Below, one piece after another: positions 42,436-52,637 of a stretch of DNA of 64,000 nucleotides (position 1 is its first letter; each line of letters begins with the position of its first letter). The DNA lies in NCBI RefSeq assembly GCF_002887815.1, contig NZ_PDHO01000016.1:1-64000 (forward strand), given 5' to 3'. This DNA comes from Mycobacterium sp. ENV421 (lineage in GTDB: Bacteria; Actinomycetota; Actinomycetes; Mycobacteriales; Mycobacteriaceae). Made by a program: the position numbers and the translations under genes. The notes below the pieces were generated by a model. It saw only the letters and a list, made by a program, of their open reading frames with translations. It did no database searches and had not been told where the DNA came from.

Positions 42436-42613
42436 GTTGTGGACTGACGACCCCGGCGCCGCGGGCGTGTCGTAACCGCTTCACGTTAAGCGGAATTGAC
42501 ATCTGCGGCGATCTCGCCTGAACGTTTGCTGAGTGCCGGAAAATCTTGAATTCAAGTTGGTGAAAACTGCGCATCGCGCGTTCCCCATTGTGATAATCGG
42601 GCCAGCGGTGCTT

Positions 42614-42659
42614 CGGACCATGGCGGTCCCCCGGAGGGGAGGGGATCGGCCATGGTCCG
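42614..42659. terminator. Strong hairpin between converging genes, probable bidirectional terminator
   Basis: An 11-bp perfect stem, CGGACCATGGC (42614-42624) with GCCATGGTCCG (42649-42659), is extended inside by GGTCCCC pairing with GGGGATC (one G-T pair). It lies 11 bp from the glgX stop in the 234-bp convergent region between the DUF5709 gene and glgX. There is no long T run on either strand, as is usual for mycobacterial terminators. The rest of this region shows no gene. Confidence 0.7.
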
Positions 42660-42669
42660 TTCGCTTTTC

Positions 42670-44799
<2,130 letters not shown>

Positions 44800-44899
44800 G
44801 TGGGACTCCCTAAATAGGCGGACGGACTGTGGCGTGTACCCGGGAATGGGTCGCGCCAAATCAGCCGGAACAGGTTTGTGACAGGGGTGACAATTGACG

Positions 44900-45325
44900 T
44901 CACGGAACAGCTTCGTGGCCGGGCCGGCCGCTGGTCCGGCGGCGCTCCTTCATCTCTGCTTCGAACACGTGGCGGTGCCCGCCCATCAGCTGATCACGCA
45001 CGGCGCGCTCGCGTTCGCGCAGCACCGACCAGTAGTCGTCGTCGAATTCCTCGACGATCTGGAAGGTCCAGCGGCCGTGGAGCACATTGCGGCCGACCAT
45101 CTCCTCGGTCAGGCTGTCGGCGATGTCGGAGTGACCGGCATCGCGCAGCTTGTCGCAGGCCTCGCCGAGCAGCAGGTCGGCGTGGCCCATCAGCTGGTGA
45201 AAGGAGTACAGGTGGCCGCGGGCGCGCTCCACGTACTCCAGCGCCTCGGACAGCGATCCGACGGCTTCCACCGTGTCGTCGTCGACGCCCTCGGGCCGAC
45301 GGCTCAGTAATTCGTCGCCGCTCAT
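44900..45325 (-). CDS. Conserved hypothetical protein (141 aa)
   Basis: Mostly helical protein starting MSGDELLSRRPEGVDDDT. A notable block is YSFHQLMGHADLLLGEACDK, followed by the aromatic WTFQIVEEFDDDYWSVLRER and a basic, His-containing tail. No signal peptide, membrane helix or named domain is recognised. Its ATG overlaps the stop of the RibD_C reductase gene by 4 bp, so the two are coupled and may act together. The start at 45325 is chosen because upstream reading runs through the neighbouring gene. Confidence 0.78.
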   Translation of the reverse strand: MSGDELLSRRPEGVDDDTVEAVGSLSEALEYVERARGHLYSFHQLMGHADLLLGEACDKLRDAGHSDIADSLTEEMVGRNVLHGRWTFQIVEEFDDDYWSVLRERERAVRDQLMGGHRHVFEAEMKERRRTSGRPGHEAVP

Positions 45326-46065
45326 GTACCGACCTGCCTCTCCTGGTCCCGGACGTAACGCAGATAAACGTAGTTCTCGAGGGTCACCGCATGGCCCAGC
45401 GTAAGGCGGGCAGGAACCGCGAGCGCCGGGGCGCCCGGCCGGGCGGTGGTGGTGCTCGCGACCAGCGTGGGCGAGACCGTCAGGCACATCTCGTCGACCA
45501 GATCGCCCGCGACCAGCTCGTCGAGCAGCGTGGGGCCGCCCTCGCACAAGATTCGGCGCATGCCCCGGGCTTGCAGGGTGCGCAGCGCGGACTCCAGGTT
45601 GACCGCGCTGTCACCGGCGATCAGCAGGTCGGCGTGCTCGGCCAGCCGCGGGCGTTCGCGGGCGGCGACCGCGGTGGTGATCAGGATGGGCCGTTGGGCG
45701 GGCTCGGCGAACAATGATGCCGGGACGCGGCCGGTGTGGGTGACCACCGCGATCGGCGGGATGACCTCGGTGCCCCAGCGCTCTCGGCGTTCGGCGACCT
45801 GAGCGTCGGTCAATCGCACCGGGCCATATCCTTCGGCGCGCACGGTGCCCGCGCCGACGAGCACGACATCGGCGTAGCCGCGCAACGCGAGCAGCAGGCT
45901 CTGGTCGTTGGCGTCCGAAAGCGGACCGGCCACACCGTCGAACGCCGCGGCGCCGTCGAGCGACATGATCATGTTGGCGCGCAGCCCGTCGGGCGGATCG
46001 CGGTAGAGCACTACCAGTTCTTCCGGTGCGGTGGCCCGTTTCGGCTGTTGCACCGCCTGAGTCAT
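45322..46065 (-). CDS. RibD C-terminal-type pyrimidine reductase family protein (Rv2671-like)
   Basis: Dihydrofolate-reductase-like fold of 247 residues. Family blocks are NMIMSLDGAAAFDGVAGPL, DVVLVGAGTVRAEGYGPV, and ILCEGGPTLLDELVAGDLVDE. It corresponds to the reductase half of RibD and to M. tuberculosis Rv2671, reported to have dihydrofolate-reductase-like activity (from memory). No deaminase domain is attached and no other riboflavin gene is near, so a role outside riboflavin synthesis is plausible. Confidence 0.88.
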   Translation of the reverse strand: MTQAVQQPKRATAPEELVVLYRDPPDGLRANMIMSLDGAAAFDGVAGPLSDANDQSLLLALRGYADVVLVGAGTVRAEGYGPVRLTDAQVAERRERWGTEVIPPIAVVTHTGRVPASLFAEPAQRPILITTAVAARERPRLAEHADLLIAGDSAVNLESALRTLQARGMRRILCEGGPTLLDELVAGDLVDEMCLTVSPTLVASTTTARPGAPALAVPARLTLGHAVTLENYVYLRYVRDQERQVGT

Positions 46066-46105
46066 GGGCAGTCTCTACCCGGCCGTGGATGGGGCAAAAC
46101 CCACC

Positions 46106-46771
46106 TCAGAGCAGGGCGGCGATGGGTGAACTGTCGAGGTTGTCGAGCAACTCCCGGGCGTCGTCGAAGATGGCCGCGGCGCCGGCCTTTTCGAGTTCAC
46201 CGCTGCCCACGCCGCCGGACAGCACCGCGATGCACGGCACTCCTGCGCGGGCACTGGCCTCGACGTCCCAGACGGTGTCGCCGACGAACACCGCCCGCTG
46301 CGCCGGCACCCCGGCCTTGTCCAGCGCGACGTTGACGATGTCCGGGCGGGGCTTGGCCTCCTCGACGTCTTCGGACGAGGTGATGGCCGACACGAGGTCG
46401 TCGCACCCCAGCGTTTTGCGCAGCAGGGCCAGCTCGTTCTCCGGCGCAGAGGTCGCCAGCACCACCTGCAGGCCAAGGTCGGCAACCCGCTTCAGCAGTT
46501 CGCGCGCCCCGGGCAACGCGGTCAGCAGATCGGCGCCGGCCTCGTAGTGGCGGGTGTGAGAGTCCTTGAGACGCTTCTGCGCATCGTCGTCGGCGCCGTT
46601 GGACAGCTCCTCGACCATGGTGGACCCGTCCATGCCGATCGAGCGGTGGACATGCCAGGCCTGGACCGGAAGCCCGACCTCATGGAAGGCCTGCTGCCAG
46701 GCGTGGACGTGAAGGTAGTTCGAGTCGACGAGGGTGCCGTCGATGTCGAAGAGCACTGCGGGCTTGTCCAT
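46106..46771 (-). CDS. HAD superfamily hydrolase (phosphoglycolate phosphatase-like)
   Basis: Phosphatase of 221 residues from the ATG at 46771. Motif I is LFDIDGTLVDSN, the cap follows with SIGMDGSTMVEELS, motif II is VLATSAP, and motif IV is FVGDTVWDVEAS, giving the full HAD catalytic set. Similar enzymes act on small sugar phosphates. It lies 40 bp before the RibD_C gene on the same strand. A 14-bp inverted repeat lies just upstream. Confidence 0.9.
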   Translation of the reverse strand: MDKPAVLFDIDGTLVDSNYLHVHAWQQAFHEVGLPVQAWHVHRSIGMDGSTMVEELSNGADDDAQKRLKDSHTRHYEAGADLLTALPGARELLKRVADLGLQVVLATSAPENELALLRKTLGCDDLVSAITSSEDVEEAKPRPDIVNVALDKAGVPAQRAVFVGDTVWDVEASARAGVPCIAVLSGGVGSGELEKAGAAAIFDDARELLDNLDSSPIAALL

Positions 46772-46808
46772 GGGCGTGGTGTACCCGGTTTTGCGGATGG
46801 CTCGGCTT

Positions 46809-46869
46809 CGCGAGATTGAACTGGCGCGGCACGCTACTCGCACGTTCCTCGCGTGAGTTCAATCTCGCG
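46809..46869. repeat. 14-bp perfect inverted repeat at the end of the desaturase regulator gene
   Basis: CGCGAGATTGAACT (46809-46822) and AGTTCAATCTCGCG (46856-46869) pair perfectly across a 33-nt loop. The right arm contains the TGA stop of the FabR/DesT-like gene, so the left arm is an inverted copy of the gene end. It could end transcription of that gene, or be a small dispersed palindromic element. Confidence 0.75.
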
Positions 46870-47569
46870 TGTCCGGTTCGTCATCCTCGTCGACGACCGG
46901 CGCCGGCTCCCAGGCGTTGACACCGATCGTGATCATCCGCAGCTGCTTGACCGCCGTGCGTTTGATCTCGTCGAGTGCGGCCGCGTCATGGGCGTCCTCG
47001 ATGGCCTCGGCGATGATGATCATCGAGTTCACGAACAGGCTGGCCAGGATGTTGAGGTCCTCGGTGCTCCACTCGTTGAGCCCGGGGAACCGGGCAAGGT
47101 CGGTGGCCAGCTCGGAGGTGATCAGCCGGATCTCGGTGCGGATCGCGTAGCGCAGCACCGTCACACCGCTGGAGCGTTCGCGCCCGATGAAGCGCCAATG
47201 CTCGCGCTGCTCGGCCACCCCGGCGACCAGGATGTCGACCGTCGACTCGATGACACGGTTCGGGTCCAGCTTGCCCGCGCGGGCGCTGCGCAACATCTCG
47301 CGCAGGGTGCGGAACGACTCGTCGATGAGCACCAGGCCGAGGGCGTCCATCGATTCGAAGTGGCGGTAGAACGCGGCAGGCACAATCCCGGCCTCGCGGG
47401 TGACCTCACGCAGGCTCAGACCGCTGAAGCTGCGCTCGTCGAGGAGCTTCAGCGCGGCCGCGATGATGGCCCGGCGGGTGGCCTCTTTGCGCTCTTCCCG
47501 CGATGGTGTGTCGCGGGAACGTGACTTCCCTGAACGCTCACGACGTGAGCTGGGCGTACGACTGTTCAC
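46859..47569 (-). CDS. FabR/DesT-like TetR regulator of fatty-acid desaturation
   Basis: TetR regulator of 236 residues from the GTG at 47569 (MNSRTPSSRRERSG). After a basic tail, the helix-turn-helix reads LSLREVTREAGIVPAAFYRHF, followed by LGLVLIDESFRTLREMLR and, near the end, AVKQLRMITIGVNAW. This closely follows E. coli FabR and P. aeruginosa DesT, which sense the balance of saturated and unsaturated acyl-CoA. It is divergent from the desaturase-reductase gene, as desT is from desCB in Pseudomonas. An upstream GTG at 47647 would overlap the divergent gene. The C-terminus is acidic. Confidence 0.88.
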   Translation of the reverse strand: MNSRTPSSRRERSGKSRSRDTPSREERKEATRRAIIAAALKLLDERSFSGLSLREVTREAGIVPAAFYRHFESMDALGLVLIDESFRTLREMLRSARAGKLDPNRVIESTVDILVAGVAEQREHWRFIGRERSSGVTVLRYAIRTEIRLITSELATDLARFPGLNEWSTEDLNILASLFVNSMIIIAEAIEDAHDAAALDEIKRTAVKQLRMITIGVNAWEPAPVVDEDDEPDTRD

Positions 47570-47579
47570 CGGTGTGAAC
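47564..47579. promoter_or_regulatory. GTTCAC-N4-GTGAAC dyad at the regulator start
   Basis: Half-sites GTTCAC (47564-47569) and GTGAAC (47574-47579) flank CGGT and cover the chosen GTG start of the FabR/DesT-like gene. The half-site GTTCAC also occurs in the 47631-47648 operator. It may be a second, autoregulatory site. Another perfect dyad, GCTCACGACGTGAGC, lies inside the gene at 47536-47550 and may be chance. Confidence 0.4.
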
Positions 47580-47630
47580 CCTACCACAGACTGGTCCGAT
47601 TCCTTGACGACGTGCACTTTCACGACCCAG

Positions 47631-47648
47631 AGTGTACATATGTTCACT
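47631..47648. promoter_or_regulatory. FabR/DesT-like operator over the desaturase operon start
   Basis: AGTGTACATATGTTCACT is an 18-bp palindrome with 8 of 9 base pairs symmetric. It has the same AG-G-ACA / TGT-C-CT layout as known FabR and DesT sites (from memory). It covers the ATG at 47640, which suggests a leaderless or very short-leader transcript blocked at its start. Confidence 0.7.
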
Positions 47649-48686
47649 CAAACTTTGACCGAGAAGGTGCTCCGTTCGCCGCTGGTCGATCTGCTCACCG
47701 GCCCGCATGGCGTGGACCGCTACACCGAGCTGGTGAACCCGACCTGGACCACCGACGCCCGGGCCCGGGTGGTCGACGTACGTCGCTCCACGCCGCGCAG
47801 CGTCACTCTGCTCCTCGACCCCAACTCGGCCGTCACCGGTTACCGCGCCGGCCAGCACCTGAACCTGACGGTGGAGATCGACGGCCGTCGCCACACCCGC
47901 TGCTATTCACCGGCCAGCGCCGAGGGATCACCGCTGATCGAATTGACGATCGGATCCCACGACGGGGGCCTGGTGTCCAACCACCTCTACCGGCACGCCC
48001 GCCCCGGCATGGTGGTCGACCTGTCCGACCCCGCCGGCGACTTCGTGCTCCCCGAGGTCAGGCCCCGCCGCATCCTGTTCGTCTCCGGCGGCAGCGGCAT
48101 CACCCCGGTGATTTCCATGCTGCGAACCCTTCACGCCGAGGGCTTCGACGGCGAGATCGCCTTCGTCCACTACGCCCGCACGCCGGCGGAGGCCTGCTAC
48201 CGAGCCGAACTGGCCGCCACCGGTGTCCGGGTGCTGCACGGCTACACCCGCGCGCCGGGCGGCGAGCTCGACGGCCGCTTCGGCCCCGAGCACCTCGGCG
48301 TCGCGATGCCCGATCCCGACGCCGTCTACGTGTGCGGGCCGCCCGCACTGGTCGAGGCGGTGCGCGAACACTGCCCGAATGCGTTGTCGGAAAGCTTCGT
48401 CCCGGTGCCCTTCGTCGTCCCCGACGTACCGTCGGGCGGCCGAATCAGCTTCCGGGACAGCGGTATCGACGCGCAGGACGACGGGCGTCCCCTCCTGGAC
48501 CAGGCCGAGGACGCCGGACTGAACCCGACCAGCGGATGCCGAATGGGCATCTGCCACACCTGCACTCGCCGCAAGCATCGCGGCGCCGTGCGCAACCTGA
48601 CCACCGGAGCGGTCTCCACCGCCGACGAGGAGGACGTGCAGATCTGCGTGTCGGTGCCTGTCGGTGACGTCGAGATCGCGCTCTGA
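47640..48686 (+). CDS. Desaturase electron-transfer protein: FAD/NAD reductase with 2Fe-2S domain (Rv3230c-like)
   Basis: Flavoprotein of 348 residues that passes NADPH electrons to the DesA3 desaturase. The FAD domain has GYRAGQHLNLTV and RCYSPASAEG; the NAD domain has ILFVSGGSGITPVISMLR and YVCGPPALVEAV. The C-terminal plant-type ferredoxin has SGCRMGICHTCTRR and QICVSVP, supplying the four cysteines. It is the counterpart of M. tuberculosis Rv3230c and Pseudomonas DesC. The ATG at 47640 lies inside the operator palindrome. The desaturase gene follows after 16 bp. Confidence 0.9.
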   Translation: MFTQTLTEKVLRSPLVDLLTGPHGVDRYTELVNPTWTTDARARVVDVRRSTPRSVTLLLDPNSAVTGYRAGQHLNLTVEIDGRRHTRCYSPASAEGSPLIELTIGSHDGGLVSNHLYRHARPGMVVDLSDPAGDFVLPEVRPRRILFVSGGSGITPVISMLRTLHAEGFDGEIAFVHYARTPAEACYRAELAATGVRVLHGYTRAPGGELDGRFGPEHLGVAMPDPDAVYVCGPPALVEAVREHCPNALSESFVPVPFVVPDVPSGGRISFRDSGIDAQDDGRPLLDQAEDAGLNPTSGCRMGICHTCTRRKHRGAVRNLTTGAVSTADEEDVQICVSVPVGDVEIAL

Positions 48687-48702
48687 GCAGAAAGGGACGA
48701 CC

Positions 48703-49800
48703 ATGAACACCCAACACATCACACTGACCCGGGAGCAGGCCGACGAGTTCGGCCGTGAACTCGACGCCATCAAGGAACGGGTCATCGCCGACCTCGGCCA
48801 GACCGACGTCGACTACATCCGCCGGGTCATCAAGGCTCAGCGCGCCATGGAGATCGGCGGCCGCGCGCTGCTGATGGCCGGCATCTTCCCGCCGGCCTGG
48901 CTGGCCGGCACCGCGCTGCTCGGGATCTCGAAGATCTTGGACAACATGGAGATCGGCCACAACGTCATGCACGGGCAGTACGAGTGGACCGGCGACCCGG
49001 CCCTGCGCGGCCGCACCTTCGAGTGGGACACCGCGTGCCCGGCCGACCAGTGGCGGCACTCGCACAACTACTCCCACCACACCTTCACCAACATCGTCGG
49101 CATGGACCGCGACATCGGCTACGGCATCCTGCGGATGAGCCCGGATCAGCCGTGGCGGCCCTACTATCTGGGCAATCCGGTGTACGCCTTCCTGCTGATG
49201 GTGCTCTTCCAATACGGCGTCGCGCTGCACGAGCTGGAGGCCGACCGCATCCGTTCCGGCGAGATCTCGATCGCGGACAAGCGCGAGATCGCCAGTGAAA
49301 TCTGGCGCAAGACCCGTCGCCAGCTGCTCAAGGACTACGTGGCCTTCCCGCTGCTGGCCGGGCCGATGGCGCCGTTCGTGTTCACCGGCAACATGACCGC
49401 CAACCTGATCCGCAACGTGTGGTCGTACATGATCATCTTCTGCGGCCACTTCCCGGACGGCACACAGGAATTCACGGTCGAAGAGACCCGCAACGAGTCA
49501 CGGGGCCAGTGGTACTTCCGGCAGGTCCTCGGCTCGGCCAACCTGACCGGCGGCAAGCTGTTCCACCTGTTGTCGGGCAACCTGTCCCACCAGATCGAGC
49601 ACCATCTGTTCCCGGATGTGCCTGCGCGCCGGTACGCCGAGATGGCCCCGCACGTCCGCGAGGTGTGCGAGCGCTACGGCATCCCCTACAACGCGGGACC
49701 GCTGCCCAAGCAGTTCGCCACCGTGGTGCGCAAGATCGTCAAGCTGGCACTGCCCACCCGCCAGCGCAGTGCGCAGACCGCACTGGTCGAGGCGGCCTGA
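48703..49800 (+). CDS. desA3: Acyl-CoA delta-9 desaturase (DesA3-like)
   Basis: Membrane di-iron desaturase of 365 residues, making oleoyl from stearoyl-CoA in M. tuberculosis (Rv3229c, established). The three histidine boxes are HNVMH, HSHNYSHH and HQIEHHLFPDVPARRY. Hydrophobic segments around LLMAGIFPPAWLAGTALLG and VYAFLLMVLFQYG would hold it in the inner membrane. The ATG at 48703 follows AAAGGGACG. It is co-transcribed with its reductase under the FabR/DesT-like regulator. Its stop directly abuts the stop of the convergent GT39 gene. Confidence 0.93.
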   Translation: MNTQHITLTREQADEFGRELDAIKERVIADLGQTDVDYIRRVIKAQRAMEIGGRALLMAGIFPPAWLAGTALLGISKILDNMEIGHNVMHGQYEWTGDPALRGRTFEWDTACPADQWRHSHNYSHHTFTNIVGMDRDIGYGILRMSPDQPWRPYYLGNPVYAFLLMVLFQYGVALHELEADRIRSGEISIADKREIASEIWRKTRRQLLKDYVAFPLLAGPMAPFVFTGNMTANLIRNVWSYMIIFCGHFPDGTQEFTVEETRNESRGQWYFRQVLGSANLTGGKLFHLLSGNLSHQIEHHLFPDVPARRYAEMAPHVREVCERYGIPYNAGPLPKQFATVVRKIVKLALPTRQRSAQTALVEAA

Positions 49801-51711
49801 TCACTTGGGCCGGGACAGGTCGTAGACGTCGTCGTCGCCGACCTGGGTGACCGGGAACGTCGCGCTCACCCAGTCGGTGATGCCGGTGTGGTTGCGGTTG
49901 ATGCCCGGCCACCCGCCGGCCCGGCCCCGCCAGTCCCGCTCGACGATGTAGTAGGCCACCTTGCCCGCAGCCACATCCGCCTTGAACTGGCCCAGACTCG
50001 GGGCGGGATCACTGCCGAGGAACCCGCCGATGGCCATCACCGCTGTGCCGGTGGACAATTCGAGTCCTGCAGCGGCCGACGAGCCGGAGATCGCCGCCGA
50101 CCACTGCGTGGTGGTCGCGCGTAGCAGTGCGTCCAGTTTCGGATTGTCCTTCGACACACCGAACCCTGCTCCGAACCCGGTCGTCGATCGGACCGGGCCA
50201 ACCGTCGGCCCGCCACCGCGATGCGGAGCGCCGAGTGTGGCGACGGCGTAGGCGGTCGGGCCGGCCAAGACGGCCACCACACCAACTACCGCCGCGGCCA
50301 TCGTGACCCGGCGCCACCGCGGCGCCGACAGGGCGAGTGCGGCGGCGGCCAGCACGGTGACGACCAAGACCGTCCACCGCAGAGCGGGCAACCAGTCCTC
50401 GTTTCGGCCGAGCACCCACCAGCTCCAGACACCCGTCACCGCGATCAGCCCCGTCAATCCGGCTCGGCCGAACCAGGTTTGTCTGCGGATCCACATCTGT
50501 TGTGCGCCAATGGCAGCCGTGCCGGCCACCGCCGGCGCCAGCGACAGGCAGTAATACGGGTGCACCATGCCCTTCATATAGCTGAGCACCACACCGTCGA
50601 TCACCAGCCAGCTGCCGAATAGCATGACGCCGGCCCGCACCGGGTCGGTGCGCGGCGCACGACCGCGGGCGATCAGCACGAGAACCAGACTGAGCAGGGC
50701 TGCCGGGATCAACCAGCCGATCTCGAAACCGAACTCGCCCGCGAACAGCCGGCCCAGACCTTCCTTCTGATTGCCCATGCCGCCGAAGCCGCCCAGGTGT
50801 CGGAGCTCGTCGCCGGCCGAATTGCCGAGCGGATCGCCGGGCCCGAAATTCATGTGATTGCGGCCGAGCACGCGCGCGAATCCGTTGTAGCCCAGCACCA
50901 GATTCATGAAGTTGTCATCGGTCGACCCGGCGATGTAAGGCCGCGACGACGACGGCCAAACCAGGGTCAGGATCACGAACCAGCCCGCCGACAACACGAA
51001 AGCTGCCGCGGCGCCCAGCAGATGCTGCAGCCGGGTGCGCAGCGGCGTCGGTGCCGCGATCAGGTAGGCCAGGCCCACCGCGGGGGCGATCATCAGGCCT
51101 TCCAGCATCTTGGCCAGGAACGCGAAACCGAGCGCGACACCCGCCCACGCCAGCCACTTGCCCCCTGCCCGCTCGAGCGCGCGCACGGTGCAGTACGCCG
51201 AGGCCATCATCAGCAGCACCATCGCGGCGTCGGGGTTGTTGAACCGGAACATCAGCGCGGCGACCGGGGTCAGCGCCAGCGCGGCACCGGCCAGTAAACC
51301 GGCCCGCGGGCCGCAGATGCGCGCGACCGCGGAGTAGAGCAGCCACACCGTCGCCACGGCCATCAGTGCCTCGGGTATCAGCATGCTGGCGCTGCTGAAG
51401 CCGAACAGCTGACCGGACAGGCCCATCACCCACTGCGACACCGGGGGTTTGTCGACGGTGATGAAGTTGGCCGAGTCGAGCGACCCGAACAGCAGCGCCT
51501 CCCAGTTCTTGGAGCCGGCCTGTGCGGCGCCTGCATAGAACTCGTTGCCCATTCCGTTGACGGTGATGTTCCACAGGTACATGACCGTGGTCGAGGCGAG
51601 CAGCACCACCAGCCCGATGCGGTCCCGTCGCGACGGGCTGGTCACCGCGGGTGCGACTTCGGCGGAATCCTGCGGTGCTTCGGCCGGAAACGTCGTTGTC
51701 ACAACGCCCAT
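49801..51711 (-). CDS. GT39/ArnT-like membrane glycosyltransferase (YkcB-type)
   Basis: Polyprenyl-phosphate-sugar-using glycosyltransferase of 636 residues from the ATG at 51711 (MGVVTTTFPAEAPQ). About 12 helices are visible. The first periplasmic loop carries YAGAAQAGSKNWEALLFGS and SANFITVDKPPVSQWVMG, whose Asp-Lys-Pro-Pro matches the ArnT/PMT-family active-site loop. The C-terminal extracytoplasmic part has VMAIGGFLGSDPAPSLGQF and YIVERDWRG, as in YkcA/YkcB proteins. It would transfer a sugar on the outer face of the membrane; donor and acceptor are unknown. A longer start at 51774 is possible. Confidence 0.87.
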   Translation of the reverse strand: MGVVTTTFPAEAPQDSAEVAPAVTSPSRRDRIGLVVLLASTTVMYLWNITVNGMGNEFYAGAAQAGSKNWEALLFGSLDSANFITVDKPPVSQWVMGLSGQLFGFSSASMLIPEALMAVATVWLLYSAVARICGPRAGLLAGAALALTPVAALMFRFNNPDAAMVLLMMASAYCTVRALERAGGKWLAWAGVALGFAFLAKMLEGLMIAPAVGLAYLIAAPTPLRTRLQHLLGAAAAFVLSAGWFVILTLVWPSSSRPYIAGSTDDNFMNLVLGYNGFARVLGRNHMNFGPGDPLGNSAGDELRHLGGFGGMGNQKEGLGRLFAGEFGFEIGWLIPAALLSLVLVLIARGRAPRTDPVRAGVMLFGSWLVIDGVVLSYMKGMVHPYYCLSLAPAVAGTAAIGAQQMWIRRQTWFGRAGLTGLIAVTGVWSWWVLGRNEDWLPALRWTVLVVTVLAAAALALSAPRWRRVTMAAAVVGVVAVLAGPTAYAVATLGAPHRGGGPTVGPVRSTTGFGAGFGVSKDNPKLDALLRATTTQWSAAISGSSAAAGLELSTGTAVMAIGGFLGSDPAPSLGQFKADVAAGKVAYYIVERDWRGRAGGWPGINRNHTGITDWVSATFPVTQVGDDDVYDLSRPK

Positions 51712-51831
51712 TGACCCATCTGCGGCTGACGGTTGACTGAAAGGACGCTGCGAGCGCCGTAGCCGATCCGGCATCTGACTGTTATCGGCCGCTGCTCGTC
51801 CGGGCCCACCTGCTGTGTCAGCGTCGACGCT

Positions 51832-52491
51832 GTGACCGCGAAAGACGCGAGAAAGATCGATAACCGGCTGGCCGCACGGTGTGCGGCGGTGTCGTCGATC
51901 GGTGCCGCAGTCATCCACTTCGCGGTCGCGCCGATGCACTGGAAAGACTGGGTGCCCTCCGGGGTGTTCTTCGCGTCCATCGCGGTGTTCCAGCTCGCCT
52001 GGGGCTTTCTCGCCTGGTCACGGCCGACGCGACTGCTGTTGGCGGCCGGAATCGCCGTCAATGTCGGTTCCGCCGCCCTGTGGGTGGTATCCAGAACGGC
52101 TGGTGCGCCGTTCGGTCCCAACGCAGGTGCTGCGGAGGCCGTGGAGGCAGCGGGGATCTGTGTTCTGCTCCTGCAGTGCTACGTGGTCATGGGTGCCGCC
52201 TGGGTGTTGCTTCGGCGTTACCGGGCGCACGCGTTTTCGGGTGTCGGGCGGACGCTGGTACTTGTGGGCGCCAACACCGTGATGGCACTCGCTGTGACCG
52301 CAGGCCTGGCCTCCGGCCTCCAGGGCCATCAGCATCACCATGGCGTGCCCGTCGACGCCGAGGCCGGACGTGATGCGGCGCACGGGGCACCTGCGGAGCC
52401 GGGCAGACCGGTGACGGACATGAAGCTGAGCACGGCCGGCGAGCACCCTCCGTCGAGCTCTGACGGGCACCAGCACGATCACCACGGCTGA
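51832..52491 (+). CDS. Membrane protein with His-rich C-terminal tail
   Basis: Integral membrane protein of 219 residues with about four helices, including SSIGAAVIHFAVAP, VFFASIAVFQLAWGFLAW and LVLVGANTVMALAVTAGLA, and a long tail. The tail carries GHQHHHG and ends GHQHDHHG, so it can bind metal ions. GTG start. The following genes are a DUF305 lipoprotein, a sensor kinase and a multicopper oxidase, so a role in copper handling is likely by association. No named domain is recognised. It may be a copper sink or permease accessory. Confidence 0.75.
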   Translation: MTAKDARKIDNRLAARCAAVSSIGAAVIHFAVAPMHWKDWVPSGVFFASIAVFQLAWGFLAWSRPTRLLLAAGIAVNVGSAALWVVSRTAGAPFGPNAGAAEAVEAAGICVLLLQCYVVMGAAWVLLRRYRAHAFSGVGRTLVLVGANTVMALAVTAGLASGLQGHQHHHGVPVDAEAGRDAAHGAPAEPGRPVTDMKLSTAGEHPPSSSDGHQHDHHG

Positions 52492-52537
52492 CGGCACCTC
52501 CACGGCAGGTGTGGCTCTGCGCCCTCGCGGATCGGGT

Positions 52538-52559
52538 TCTTTATCGAATCTTCACAGAA
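52538..52559 (+). promoter_or_regulatory. Response-regulator box 1 (11-bp direct repeat) upstream of the DUF305 gene
   Basis: TCTTTATCGAA (52538-52548) is followed directly by TCTTCACAGAA (52549-52559), giving TCTTNANNGAA twice with an 11-bp period, as for OmpR/PhoB-family regulators. The repeat and its flank (GGATCGGG before, CCA after) recur in front of the multicopper oxidase at 54556. The box ends 78 bp before the start of the DUF305 gene. Confidence 0.75.
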
Positions 52560-52637
52560 CCACTACGCCGCACCTGCCGGAGTCTGGCGAAGCTGGGCGG
52601 GGATCGAGTGATCCGTGTGCGACGAAAGGGATGTGGT

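Noticed and set aside
44887..44903. GTGAC-N7-GTCAC dyad near the glgX leader
   Set aside because: The arms are only 5 bp and it overlaps the stop of the next gene; too weak to call an operator.
47536..47550. Perfect dyad GCTCACGACGTGAGC inside the FabR/DesT-like gene as a main operator
   Set aside because: It lies within coding sequence for a basic Ser/Arg stretch; it may be chance, and the 47631 site is far better placed.
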